From NCBI GenBank assembly GCA_000720845.1, contig JODU01000007.1, positions 186,001 to 250,000 on the forward strand: a DNA stretch of 64,000 nucleotides, in the 5' to 3' direction. Shown one piece after another: positions 51,666 through 60,181 of the stretch. The stretch's first letter is position 1. Every line of letters begins with the position of its first letter. This DNA comes from Kitasatospora aureofaciens. Lineage in GTDB: Bacteria > Actinomycetota > Actinomycetes > Streptomycetales > Streptomycetaceae. The position numbers and the translations under genes were made by a program. Below the pieces are notes generated by a model. That model had not been told where the DNA came from. It made no database searches and worked only from the letters and a program-made list of their open reading frames with translations.

Positions 51666-52556
51666 ATGGTGCGCCGCGTCCTCGCGCTCACCTCCGGCCG
51701 TATCGCCGTCGCCATCCTGACGGCGGTGGCACTGCTCGCGATCCTCGGTCCGCTGCTCGCACCCCAGGACCCGCTGGCCACCAGCGACCACACGCTCGCC
51801 GCCGCGTCCGGCGGCCACTGGCTGGGCACGGACTACCTCGGCCGGGACGTGCTGAGCAGGCTCCTCGACGGCTCCCGGGTCAGTGTGCTCGGCGCCCTCC
51901 AGGTCGCGCTCACCGCACTGGTCGCAGGGGCGGTTCCCGGGATCCTGTCGGTGTACCTGGGCCGGGTCTTCGAGTGGATCACCCTGCGCCTGGCCGACAC
52001 GCTGGTGGCCCTGCCGTTCCTGCTGTTCGCCGTCGCCGTGATCGCGTTGCTCGGCAACGGGCTGACGCAGGCGATGCTGGTGACCGGCGTGCTGGTGTCG
52101 CCCCTGTTCTACCGGGTGTCCCGCGCCGCCGCCCTGGCCGTGGCCCGTTCGCAGTACGTCGAGGCGGCGCTGATCTCCGGCGCCTCGATCGGCTGGGTCG
52201 TGCGGCGCCACGTCTGGGCCAAGGTGCTGCCGCCGATCGCGGTGGCCTTCGCCCAGACCATCGGCACCGGCTTCGTCATCGTGTCGAGCCTGACCTTCCT
52301 GGGCATCGGCGTGCGGCCGCCGGAGCCGACCTGGGGCGGGCTGCTCGCCTCCGACCTCGGCTATCTCAGCCACCGGCCGTGGGCACCGCTGACCCCGGCG
52401 CTGCTGATCATGATCACCGTCTGGGCCGGCAACCTGCTCGCGGACGCGATCCGCGATGTGTCCGGCGAGGCGGGGCGCGCCCTGCTCAAGGGCCGTGGGG
52501 CCCGCACCGACCGGACCGAACCCAACGAACCCGCTCCCGCCGGAGGTGCGCGATGA
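51666..52556 (+). CDS. ABC transporter permease (DppC-like)
   Basis: 296 residues. DppC-type start (ALLAILGPLLAPQDPLATSDHTLAAASGGHWLGTDYLGRDVLSRLLDGSRVSVLGALQVALTALVAG) and EAA loop (VARSQYVEAALISGASIGWVVRRHVWAKVLPPIAVAFAQTIGTGFVIVSSLTFLGIGVRPPEPTWGGLLASDLGYL). Three bases after the first permease; overlaps the ATPase gene by 4 bp. Confidence 0.94.
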   Translation: MVRRVLALTSGRIAVAILTAVALLAILGPLLAPQDPLATSDHTLAAASGGHWLGTDYLGRDVLSRLLDGSRVSVLGALQVALTALVAGAVPGILSVYLGRVFEWITLRLADTLVALPFLLFAVAVIALLGNGLTQAMLVTGVLVSPLFYRVSRAAALAVARSQYVEAALISGASIGWVVRRHVWAKVLPPIAVAFAQTIGTGFVIVSSLTFLGIGVRPPEPTWGGLLASDLGYLSHRPWAPLTPALLIMITVWAGNLLADAIRDVSGEAGRALLKGRGARTDRTEPNEPAPAGGAR

Positions 52557-53455
52557 CGACGGTGTCCGAGAAGCTCCTGACCCGGGCCGAGGAGACCGGC
52601 GCCCTGCCCCCCGCAGATCCACCCGACCCCGCCGGGCCTCTGCTCTCCCTGCGCGACGTGCGGATCGCCGACGGCAGCGACGGGCGCGAGATCGTGCACG
52701 GCGTGAGCTTCGACCTCACCCCCGGCAAGGTGGTCGGCATCGTCGGCGAGTCCGGCAGCGGCAAGACCCTCACCTGCCGGGCCGCACTGGGCATCCTGCC
52801 CGCCCATTTCGCGGTCACCGGCGGCGCGGTCGAGATCGGCGGCACCGACATCTCGGCTCTCACGCCCGCGCGGTGGACCGCGCTGCGCGGGGCCACCATC
52901 GGCGCGGTCTTCCAGGACCCGGCGTCCTACCTCAACCCGTCGCTGCGCGTCGGCAGGCAGATCGCGGAGGTCGTCCGGGTCAAGAAGGGCCTCGGGCGCC
53001 GGGCGGCGCGGGAGCGGGTCCTCGCCCTGCTGCGGGCGGTGCACCTGCGGGACCCGGAACTGGTCCACGACCAGTACCCCCACGAGTTGTCCGGGGGCAT
53101 GCTCCAGCGCGTGCTCATCGCGGCCGCCATCGCCGCCGACCCGCTGATCCTCATCGCCGACGAGGCCACCACGGCGCTGGACGTCACCGTGCAGGCGGAG
53201 ATCCTCGACCTCCTCGCCGACCTGCGCGACCGCGCGGGACTCGCCCTCGTCGTCGTCTCCCACGACCTGGCGGTGGTGGCCCGGTTGTGCGACGAGGTGC
53301 TGGTCATGCGGCAGGGCGAGGTGGTCGAGCAGGGACCGACCCGCACGGTCCTGGACGACCCCCGGCATGCGTACACACGGCTGCTGATCAGCGAGCACGA
53401 GCAGTACGGGCTCGAGAAGTTCCTCGGACCGACCGCACCGAAGGAGACGGCGTGA
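52553..53455 (+). CDS. ABC transporter ATP-binding protein (DppD-like)
   Basis: 300 residues. Walker A GESGSGKT, Q-loop FQDPASYLNPSLRVGRQI, signature ELSGGMLQRVLIAAAIA, Walker B LILIADEATTALD, H-loop VVVSHDLAVVARLCDEV. A 25-residue N-terminal tail precedes the domain. The signature carries Met in place of the more usual Gln, still within variation. ATG at 52553 follows GGAGGTG. Confidence 0.94.
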   Translation: MTTVSEKLLTRAEETGALPPADPPDPAGPLLSLRDVRIADGSDGREIVHGVSFDLTPGKVVGIVGESGSGKTLTCRAALGILPAHFAVTGGAVEIGGTDISALTPARWTALRGATIGAVFQDPASYLNPSLRVGRQIAEVVRVKKGLGRRAARERVLALLRAVHLRDPELVHDQYPHELSGGMLQRVLIAAAIAADPLILIADEATTALDVTVQAEILDLLADLRDRAGLALVVVSHDLAVVARLCDEVLVMRQGEVVEQGPTRTVLDDPRHAYTRLLISEHEQYGLEKFLGPTAPKETA

Positions 53456-54285
53456 CCACCGAGACCCGCCCCGTCCTGGACGTCACCGGGCTCGACGTGC
53501 ACTACGGTGCGCGGCGCAAGCGCCGCCCGGTCCTGCGCGGCGTCTCGCTGAGCGTCGCTCCGGGTGAGACGGTCGGCCTCATCGGCGAGACGGGCTCGGG
53601 CAAGTCCACCCTCGCCCGCAGCGTGCTCGGTCTGGTGCGGCCCACCGCCGGGTCCGTGGTCGTCGACGGCGAGGACGTCACCGCCCACGGCCCCCGCCAG
53701 TGGCGCGAGCTGCGCCGCCGCGGGGTGATCCAGTACGTCTTCCAGGATCCGCTGCGCAGCCTCGACCCGGACCTCACCGTCGAGGCGTCGCTGGCCGAAC
53801 CGCTGCTCGTGCGGGGCACGGCCCGTGCGGAGGCGGCGGCGCGGGTACGGGCCTTCCTGCCCCGCGTGCGGCTGACCGAGGACCTGCTCGGCCGGCTGCC
53901 GGGCGAGCTGTCCGGCGGTCAGCGGCAGCGGATCGCGGTGGCCCGCGCCCTGGTCACCGAACCGCGGCTGGTCATCCTCGACGAGCCGGTGAGCGCCCTC
54001 GACTCCGCCAACCGGGTCCAGGTCCTGGAGATCCTGAAGGAGCTGCGGGCGAGCGGTGTGGCCCTCGTCTTCATCTCCCACGACCTCGGCTCCGTGGCGG
54101 GGATCGCCGACCGCATCGCCGTGCTGTACCGGGGGGAGCTGGTCGAGGTCGGTGCCGCCCGCGACGTCGTGGGCCGTCCGGAGCACCCGTACACGCGGCT
54201 GCTGGTCGGCTCGGCGCCGACACTGCGCGGTGCCCCGGCCGACCGGGCCGAACGCGCGGCCCTGCGCGCGCTGCTGCCCGCCTGA
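53452..54285 (+). CDS. ABC transporter ATP-binding protein (DppF-like)
   Basis: 277 residues. Walker A GETGSGKS, Q-loop FQDPLRSLDPDLTVEASL, signature ELSGGQRQRIAVARAL, Walker B LVILDEPVSALD, H-loop VFISHDLGSVAGIADRIAV. GTG overlaps the first ATPase stop by 4 bp; AAGGAG upstream. The two ATPases form the heterodimer typical of Dpp/Opp importers. Confidence 0.94.
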   Translation: MTTETRPVLDVTGLDVHYGARRKRRPVLRGVSLSVAPGETVGLIGETGSGKSTLARSVLGLVRPTAGSVVVDGEDVTAHGPRQWRELRRRGVIQYVFQDPLRSLDPDLTVEASLAEPLLVRGTARAEAAARVRAFLPRVRLTEDLLGRLPGELSGGQRQRIAVARALVTEPRLVILDEPVSALDSANRVQVLEILKELRASGVALVFISHDLGSVAGIADRIAVLYRGELVEVGAARDVVGRPEHPYTRLLVGSAPTLRGAPADRAERAALRALLPA

Positions 54286-54367
54286 CGCCCGTGCGCCCCG
54301 ATGCCCCAGGGGCATCCCGGTGCATCCCAAGTCACCGATGCCACGTCACGACAGACAGGAATCAGTC

Positions 54368-55729
54368 ATGCCCCGAAGGATCCATCTCGCCCTGCACCCC
54401 TACGGCGTCGGCGGTCCCGGCCAGCACGGCCTGTGGAAGGACCCCCGCGTCGCCAAGAACGCCAGCATCGACATCAACTACTACATCAAGCAGGCCCAGG
54501 CGGCCGAACACGCCCTGTTCGACGCACTGTTCATCGTCGACAGCCAGTTCATCAACGCCACCTACCCGGCGCACTACCTCAACCGGCTGGAGCCGCTCAC
54601 CCTGCTGTCGGCCGTCGCCACCCACACCCGGCACATCGGCCTGGTGGGCACGGCCAGTTCGACGTACAACTCGCCCTTCAACCTCGCCCGCCGCTTCGCC
54701 TCGCTCGACCTCATCAGCGGCGGCCGGGCCGGCTGGAACGTCGTGACCAGCTTCGACACCGGCACCTCGCGCAACTACGGGCTGGACGAGCACCTCGACT
54801 ACACCACCCGCTACGGCCGTGCCCTGGAGTTCGTGGAGGTCGCCCGCGGACTGTGGGACTCCTACGAGGACGACGCCTTCCCGGCGGACGTGGCGCGCAA
54901 CGTCTTCCTCGATCCGTCCCGGCTGCACGAACTGAACCACGAGGGCGAGCACTTCAAGGTCGCCGGGCCGCTGAACGTCTCGCGCTCCGCGCAGGGGCAG
55001 CCGGTCGTCTTCCAGGCGGGCGTGTCCGAGGAGGGACGCGACCTGGCCGCGCGGGTGGCCGAGGGCATCTACGCGCCGGGCGGATCGCTTGAGCAGGCGC
55101 GGGAGTACTACGCCGACATCAAGAAGCGGACCGCCACGTACGGCCGGGACCCAGAGCACATCAAGATCTTCATCCACGGCGGTCCGGTCGTCGCCGCCAC
55201 CGACGAGGCGGCCCGGCGCCGGGAGCGGGAGATCTTCGAGGAGGACAACGACTTCGACCGCCACCTGGCGCTGCTCGGCCGCTCGTTCGGCGCCTACGAC
55301 TTCAGTGTGCACGACCTGGACGCGCCGTTCCCGGACGTCGCCCATCTCGCCGAGAAGGGGGGCCGCACGGGCGCCGCGAAGATCATCGAGCGGGCGCGGG
55401 AGGAGAACCTGACGCTGCGCCAGGTCGCGCAGTCCGTCGCGGAGTTCCGCCGCTCACCCTTCGTCGGCGCGCCCGAGACCGTGGCCGACACCATCGAGCG
55501 CTGGTTCGACGCCGGCGCCTTCGACGGGATCAACCTCGCCTTCCGCACCCAGGACGAGCTGGACCTCTTCGTCGACGGTGTGGTGCCGATCCTGCAGAAG
55601 CGGGACCTGTTCCGCACCGAGTACGAGGCCGACACGCTGCGCGGCAACCTGGGACTGCCCGTCCCGGCCAACCGGCACACCCTCGAACGCTCCGCCGCAC
55701 AAGGCCGAGGGGCCCGTCATGACCAGTGA
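54368..55729 (+). CDS. FMN-dependent monooxygenase, NtaA/DszA/SnaA family
   Basis: 453 residues, typical for NtaA-like enzymes. LHPYGVGGPGQHGLWKDPRVAKNASIDINYYIKQAQAAEHALFDALFIVDSQFIN, then LEPLTLLSAVATHTRHIGLVGTASSTYNSPFNLARRFASLDLISGGRAGWNVVTSFDTGTSRNYGLDEHLDYTTRYGRALEFVEVARGLWDSYEDDA and FVGAPETVADTIERWFDAGAFDGINLAF. This family cleaves C-S bonds of sulfones and thioethers (DszA, CmoJ, YxeK) or C-N bonds (NtaA). Uses FMNH2 supplied by a partner reductase, here encoded at 57599. Confidence 0.92.
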   Translation: MPRRIHLALHPYGVGGPGQHGLWKDPRVAKNASIDINYYIKQAQAAEHALFDALFIVDSQFINATYPAHYLNRLEPLTLLSAVATHTRHIGLVGTASSTYNSPFNLARRFASLDLISGGRAGWNVVTSFDTGTSRNYGLDEHLDYTTRYGRALEFVEVARGLWDSYEDDAFPADVARNVFLDPSRLHELNHEGEHFKVAGPLNVSRSAQGQPVVFQAGVSEEGRDLAARVAEGIYAPGGSLEQAREYYADIKKRTATYGRDPEHIKIFIHGGPVVAATDEAARRREREIFEEDNDFDRHLALLGRSFGAYDFSVHDLDAPFPDVAHLAEKGGRTGAAKIIERAREENLTLRQVAQSVAEFRRSPFVGAPETVADTIERWFDAGAFDGINLAFRTQDELDLFVDGVVPILQKRDLFRTEYEADTLRGNLGLPVPANRHTLERSAAQGRGARHDQ

Positions 55730-56759
55730 GCGGCCTCGCTTCAGGCTCGGTTTCCTCACCCACGTCCAGGGCCGCGGCACCGGCCTCGCCCGGACCTACC
55801 GCAACGCCCAGGATCTCTTCGTGGTCGCCGACGAACTCGGCTTCGACGTCGGCTGGGTGGCCCAGCACCACGTTCCCCTCGGTGGCGGCGGACTGTCCTC
55901 GCCGTGGACCTTCCTCGCGCACGCCGCCGCGCGCACCACCCGGATCCGGCTCGGCACGGCCGTCACGGTACTCCCGCTGGAGGACCCGGTCCGTCTCGCC
56001 GAGGACGTCGCGACCGTCGACGCGCTCAGCGGCGGCCGGGTGGAACTCGGCGTCGGCAGCGGCTCCGGCGACCTGGAGTACGCCGCCTTCGGACGCGACG
56101 TGTCCCGCAAGCGCGAACTGACCAGCGAGCACCTGGACGTCCTGCGACGCGCCCTGAACAACGAGGAGATCGGCGCTCCCGGCTTCCGCGTCCAGCCCGC
56201 GGCCGGCGACTTCACCGACCGGATCTGGCAGGGCGTCTTCAGCCGGGACGGAGCGGTGTACGCGGCGGGCGGCGGCTCCCACCTGCTGCTCAACCGGGCC
56301 GCCTACGGCCACGACGCGCCCACCGACGAGGTGCAGCGTCCCTGGGCGGACGCCTTCCTCGCCGCCTGGGACCGGCCGCGCAGGCCGCGCATCGGTCTGT
56401 CCCGGCTGGTCTTCCCGGCGAAGGACCGCCGTACGGCGCTGCGGCACATCGGTCAGGACGTGCACCGTGCGGCGCTGCGCATGGCGGAGCACGGCGCGTT
56501 CCCCAAGGGGCTCGACGCGGACGAGGCGCTGCGGCGCTTCCACGCCTTCCACGGCTCCCCCGAGGAGATCGTCACGGCGTTCCGGCGGGAGCGGGTCCTC
56601 CCCCTCGCGACCGATCTGATCACCCAGTTCAACCCCGCAGTGCCCGACCACGACGCCACGGTCCGCGCGCTGGAGCTCATCGCGACCGAGGTGGCACCCG
56701 CCCTCGGCTGGAGCCCCGCGCCCCGCGACCAGCCCGCATCCGCCTCCGCAGGAGTCTGA
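55719..56759 (+). CDS. Luciferase-like FMN-dependent monooxygenase (second LLM)
   Basis: 346 residues. TIM-barrel LLM features: FRLGFLTHVQGRGTGLARTYRNAQDLFVVADELGFDVGWVAQHHVPLGGGGLSSPWTFLAHAAARTTRIRLGTAVTVLPLEDPVRLAEDVATVDALSGGRVELGVGSGSGDLEYAAFGRD. Close in type to LuxA-like enzymes rather than to NtaA; from memory it fits the KPN_01858 group. Overlaps the first monooxygenase gene by 11 bp, so the products probably act on consecutive intermediates. Confidence 0.9.
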   Translation: MTSERPRFRLGFLTHVQGRGTGLARTYRNAQDLFVVADELGFDVGWVAQHHVPLGGGGLSSPWTFLAHAAARTTRIRLGTAVTVLPLEDPVRLAEDVATVDALSGGRVELGVGSGSGDLEYAAFGRDVSRKRELTSEHLDVLRRALNNEEIGAPGFRVQPAAGDFTDRIWQGVFSRDGAVYAAGGGSHLLLNRAAYGHDAPTDEVQRPWADAFLAAWDRPRRPRIGLSRLVFPAKDRRTALRHIGQDVHRAALRMAEHGAFPKGLDADEALRRFHAFHGSPEEIVTAFRRERVLPLATDLITQFNPAVPDHDATVRALELIATEVAPALGWSPAPRDQPASASAGV

Positions 56760-56761
56760 CC

Positions 56762-57550
56762 ATGACCGATCACACCGACCACCACGCCCCCGAGGGCCTG
56801 CGCACCCGCGGCACGATCGTCGTGGTGCCCGGCCGCGGGGAGACCCGGGCGACCTACGGACGGCTCGCGGCCCGCCTCGCGGCCGACGCCTACCGCGTCC
56901 GCGTCGTCGACGCACCGGACCTGGAGGCGGGGGGTCCCGGGGCGCCCTACGGCACTGACGCCGCGCTCACCCGCTTCGGCGCCCTGCTGGCGACGGCGGT
57001 CGACGGCACGGCGGGACCCGAGGGTGTCACGGAGCCCGTGGTGCTGCTGGGCGCGGACGCGGGTGCCGCCGCGCTCGCCGCACACCTCGGGCGGACCGGG
57101 CGGTTGCCCGGCGGCCGGCGGCCCGACGCCATCGTCCTCGCCGGGCTGCCGGGCCGTACGGCACCCGGCGTGGGCACCTGGGAGGAGGAACTCGACGTAC
57201 GCACCTCCTGCCCCACGCACCGCGGCACGCTGAGCGCCGACACCGCGGTGCGGCGCGGATCGCTGGGCGAGGCACTCCCCGACCCGCTGCTCACGGCCGC
57301 CTACGACGCGGAACTCGACCTGCCCGCGCTCTTCCTGGTCGGCGACGCGGACCCGCTCGCGGACCGCAACGCCCTCGCCCACACGGCCAAGTCCCTGCCC
57401 CGGGCCCGTCTGTCGGTGGTCCGGGGCGCCCATCACGACGTCCTCAACGACGTGCAGCACCGGTCCGTGGCCGCCGAGATCGTGACGTTCCTGGAGACCC
57501 TGCGCAACGAACTGGTGCCGGTGGTCGCCGTGGAGACGAGCGCCTGGTGA
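56762..57550 (+). CDS. Alpha/beta hydrolase with Asp at the nucleophile position
   Basis: 262 residues. Strand and oxyanion loop TIVVVPGRGETRATYGRLAARLAADAYRVRVVDAPD, then the elbow VVLLGADAGAAALAAHL: the sequence is G-A-D-A-G, so Asp99 stands where Ser is expected, as in haloalkane dehalogenases and epoxide hydrolases. A possible acid is in LFLVGDADPLADRNAL, and His in VVRGAHHDVLNDVQH. Encoded 2 bp after the second LLM. It may hydrolyse the product of the monooxygenases, but the role is inferred from context. Confidence 0.82.
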   Translation: MTDHTDHHAPEGLRTRGTIVVVPGRGETRATYGRLAARLAADAYRVRVVDAPDLEAGGPGAPYGTDAALTRFGALLATAVDGTAGPEGVTEPVVLLGADAGAAALAAHLGRTGRLPGGRRPDAIVLAGLPGRTAPGVGTWEEELDVRTSCPTHRGTLSADTAVRRGSLGEALPDPLLTAAYDAELDLPALFLVGDADPLADRNALAHTAKSLPRARLSVVRGAHHDVLNDVQHRSVAAEIVTFLETLRNELVPVVAVETSAW

Positions 57551-57598
57551 GCACCACGACCGTCCCCTCCCGAACCCCGACCGCGAAAGGGTGACCGC

Positions 57599-58156
57599 AT
57601 GGCCGCCGTCCTGTCCGTTTCCGGAAGCCCCTCCCCCACCTCACGCACCGCACGCCTGCTGCGCCACCTGGACGACCGGCTGCGGCTGCACGGCCACGAC
57701 GTCACACCGCTGGACGTCCGCACCCTGCCCGCGCAGGCGCTGCTGGGCGCCGACTTCCGGCACCCGGCGATCACCGGCGCCGCCGCCCTGTTCGAGCGGG
57801 CGGACGGGGTGGTGATCGGGACCCCGGTGTACAAGGCCGCCTACTCGGGGCTGCTCAAGTCGCTGCTCGACCTGCTCCCGCAGTACGCGCTGGCCGGCAA
57901 GACGGTGTTCCCGCTGGCCACCGGTGGCAGCACGGCTCATGTCCTGGCCATCGACTACGCGTTGCGCCCCGTGCTCAGCTCGATGGGCGCGCTGCACATC
58001 GTCCCCGGCTGGTTCACGCTGGACACGGACATCACCGTCGGCGAAGACGGGGCGACGGTCATCGCACCCGCCGCCGCCGAAGCCCTGGCCCAGGCAACGG
58101 ACCAGTTCTCGACGGCCCTGGCCGGCACCAGGACCGCACTCGCGTCGACGGGGTGA
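57599..58156 (+). CDS. NAD(P)H-dependent FMN reductase (SsuE/MsuE-like)
   Basis: 185 residues. Flavodoxin-like fold: LSVSGSPSPTSRTARLLRHLDDRL (FMN phosphate loop), VIGTPVYKAAYSGLLKSLLDLLPQYALAGKTVFPLATGGSTAH, matching SsuE and MsuE. It makes the FMNH2 that the two LLM monooxygenases need. Last gene of the operon; GAAAGG lies 9-10 bp before ATG. An in-frame GTG at 57593 does not exist in a better position. Confidence 0.93.
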   Translation: MAAVLSVSGSPSPTSRTARLLRHLDDRLRLHGHDVTPLDVRTLPAQALLGADFRHPAITGAAALFERADGVVIGTPVYKAAYSGLLKSLLDLLPQYALAGKTVFPLATGGSTAHVLAIDYALRPVLSSMGALHIVPGWFTLDTDITVGEDGATVIAPAAAEALAQATDQFSTALAGTRTALASTG

Positions 58157-58341
58157 GCGCCGGGCGGAGGCGGCGGACAAACCCGTCGCGGGGCGCCGGC
58201 ACCCGCTGCTAGCGTCCGGACCGTGCGTTGAGCCGCTGTGCGGCGGCCCCGGCCGCCGCGGACGGAATGACCGCCCTCCTGTCGATGGGACTTCGAGGGC
58301 GGCTCGGCATGTTCCCCGTCAAACAGTCCGGAGGCCCGCAC

Positions 58342-59121
58342 GTGTCCGCACCCCACCCGATGTCCTACGAGGCGTTCGTCGCCCGCGCCACCGCCGACCC
58401 CGGCGTCGTCGGTCTCGTCCTCAAGGGGTCCCGCGCCCACGAGGGCATGGTCACCCGGTACTCCGACCACGACCTGTACGTCGTGGTCGCCGACGAGGCG
58501 GAGACCGGCCTGGCCGCCCTCGACGGCTTCCGCTCCGCCCGGCTGGATCTGGTCGTCGTGACGGTGGCGGAGTTCGACCGGCTCGGCGGCTGGGAGCGCT
58601 ACGCGATCGCGCGGGCCCGGGTCCTGCTCGACCGGCTCGGCGGTCGCGTCACGAAGATGGTGGCCGCCAAAGGGCGGCTCGGTGCGGCGCAGGCCTCACG
58701 GACGGCGGCCGCCCGGCTCGACGCCTACGCCAACTCCCACTACCGGTCGCTCAAGAACGCCCGGGACGGGCATCCGCTCGCCGCGCGGCTCGACGCGGCG
58801 GACAGCCTCGGCTTCCTGCTGGAGCTGCTGTTCGCCCTCGACCGCCGTCCGCGCCCCTACAACAAGTACCTGGCGTGGGAGCTGGACCGGTTCCCCCTCC
58901 CAGGCTGGGACACGCGCGACCTGCTCGCGACGCTCGGACGGATCACCGGGTCCGGTGACGTGGAGGCGCAGCGTGAGCTGTTCGGCCGGGTCGAGACCGT
59001 GGCGCGCGCGGCGGGACACGCGGCGACGCTGGACGCCTGGGGCGACGACCTCCGGCTGATGCGTCCGGCAGCCCGACACACCGCGGGCGCGCGGCGACGG
59101 TGGAGTGACGGCAGTGACTGA
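58342..59121 (+). CDS. Nucleotidyltransferase domain protein
   Basis: 259 residues. Minimal nucleotidyltransferase motif: VVGLVLKGSRAHEGMVTRYSDHDLYVVV (GS plus DxD-like SDHDL) and LDLVVVTVAEFDRLGGWERYAIARARVLLDR, with a helical C-terminal half (YANSHYRSLKNARDGHPLAARLDAADSLGFLLELLFALDRRPRPYNKYLAWEL). It resembles aminoglycoside adenylyltransferase-like and DUF4037 proteins; substrate unknown. GTG at 58342 is chosen because GGAGG lies 7 bp upstream. Confidence 0.8.
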   Translation: MSAPHPMSYEAFVARATADPGVVGLVLKGSRAHEGMVTRYSDHDLYVVVADEAETGLAALDGFRSARLDLVVVTVAEFDRLGGWERYAIARARVLLDRLGGRVTKMVAAKGRLGAAQASRTAAARLDAYANSHYRSLKNARDGHPLAARLDAADSLGFLLELLFALDRRPRPYNKYLAWELDRFPLPGWDTRDLLATLGRITGSGDVEAQRELFGRVETVARAAGHAATLDAWGDDLRLMRPAARHTAGARRRWSDGSD

Positions 59122-59136
59122 CATCGCGTGCTACTG

Positions 59137-59159
59137 TCGATGACAGCGGCTGTCATCGA
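59137..59159. promoter_or_regulatory. Operator upstream of the NAD-dependent epimerase gene
   Basis: Perfect 10-nt arms, TCGATGACAG (59137-59146) and CTGTCATCGA (59150-59159), around CGG. TGCTACTGT at 59129-59137 looks like an extended -10 box, so a bound repressor would cover the transcription start. TetR-type symmetry, but no tetR gene is adjacent. Confidence 0.6.
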
Positions 59160-59246
59160 TGGTTCCGGCGCCCTGCGTCCACCGCGCCGCTCCCACACCC
59201 GGTGGGGCCGGCAGTCGCCAGGTACGGACATCTCTGGAGGATTCTC

Positions 59247-60167
59247 ATGCGTGTTTTCGTCACCGGCGCCTCCGGCTGGATCGGCTCAGCCGTCGTTCCC
59301 GAACTCATCGGAGCGGGACATCAGGTCGTGGGACTCGCGCGTTCGGACGCCTCGGCCGAGGCGCTCACCGCGGCCGGGGCCGACGTGGTCCGCGGCACCC
59401 TGGACGACCTCGACGTGCTGCGGAGCGCGGCAGCCGGTTCGGACGGGGTCGTGCACCTGGCCTTCAAGCACGACATCGCGTTCTCGGGCGACTTCAAGGG
59501 CGCCGGCGAGGCCGACCGGCGGGCGGTCGAGGTGATCGGCGAGGCGCTCGCGGGCTCCGACCGGCCGTTCACGATCGCGTCCGGGACCCCCGCGATCCCC
59601 GGGCACGTGGCGACCGAACGCGACGGCCACGACCCGGACCCGGCCGCGGCGGCCCGGGGCGAAGCCCAGCACGTGCGGGGCGCCACCGCCGAACTCGCCC
59701 TCTCCCTGGCGGCCCGCGGGGTCCGCTCCTCCGTGGTGCGGCTGGCGCCGACCAATCACGGCGAGGGGGACAACGGGTTCGTCCCGGCCCTCATCGCAGT
59801 CGCCCGCGAGAAGGGTGTATCCGGTTACATCGCGGACGGCTCCAACCGCTGGTCGGCCGCGCACCGTCTGGACTCCGCGCACCTGTTCCGCCTCGCGCTG
59901 GAGAAGGCCCCCGCGGGCTCCACCCTGCACGCCGTCGCGGAGGAGGGACTGCCCGTGCGGGACATCGCCGAGGTGATCGGCCGGCAGCTCGGCCTGCCGG
60001 TGGTCTCGGTCCCCGCCTCGGACGCGGGCGGCCACTTCAGCTGGCTGGCGGGCCCCCTCGCCGACAACCGCGCGGCCTCCAGCGCCCTGACCCGCGAGCT
60101 GCTGGGATGGGAGCCCGTCCAGCCGGGGCTCGTGGAGGATCTCGAGCAGGGGCACTACTTCAAGTAG
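59247..60167 (+). CDS. SDR family NAD(P)-dependent epimerase/reductase
   Basis: 306 residues, extended/atypical SDR. Rossmann MRVFVTGASGWIGSAVVPELIGAGHQVVGLARSDASAEALTAAGADVVRGTLDDLDVLRSAAAGSDGVVHLAF, and LAARGVRSSVVRLAPTNHGEGDNGF. The YxxxK catalytic pair is not evident, which is common in this subgroup (close to NAD(P)-binding sugar epimerase-like proteins in Streptomyces). The substrate is unknown. GGAGG lies 7 bp upstream of ATG. Confidence 0.9.
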   Translation: MRVFVTGASGWIGSAVVPELIGAGHQVVGLARSDASAEALTAAGADVVRGTLDDLDVLRSAAAGSDGVVHLAFKHDIAFSGDFKGAGEADRRAVEVIGEALAGSDRPFTIASGTPAIPGHVATERDGHDPDPAAAARGEAQHVRGATAELALSLAARGVRSSVVRLAPTNHGEGDNGFVPALIAVAREKGVSGYIADGSNRWSAAHRLDSAHLFRLALEKAPAGSTLHAVAEEGLPVRDIAEVIGRQLGLPVVSVPASDAGGHFSWLAGPLADNRAASSALTRELLGWEPVQPGLVEDLEQGHYFK

Positions 60168-60181
60168 CCCCGGCCCGGGCG

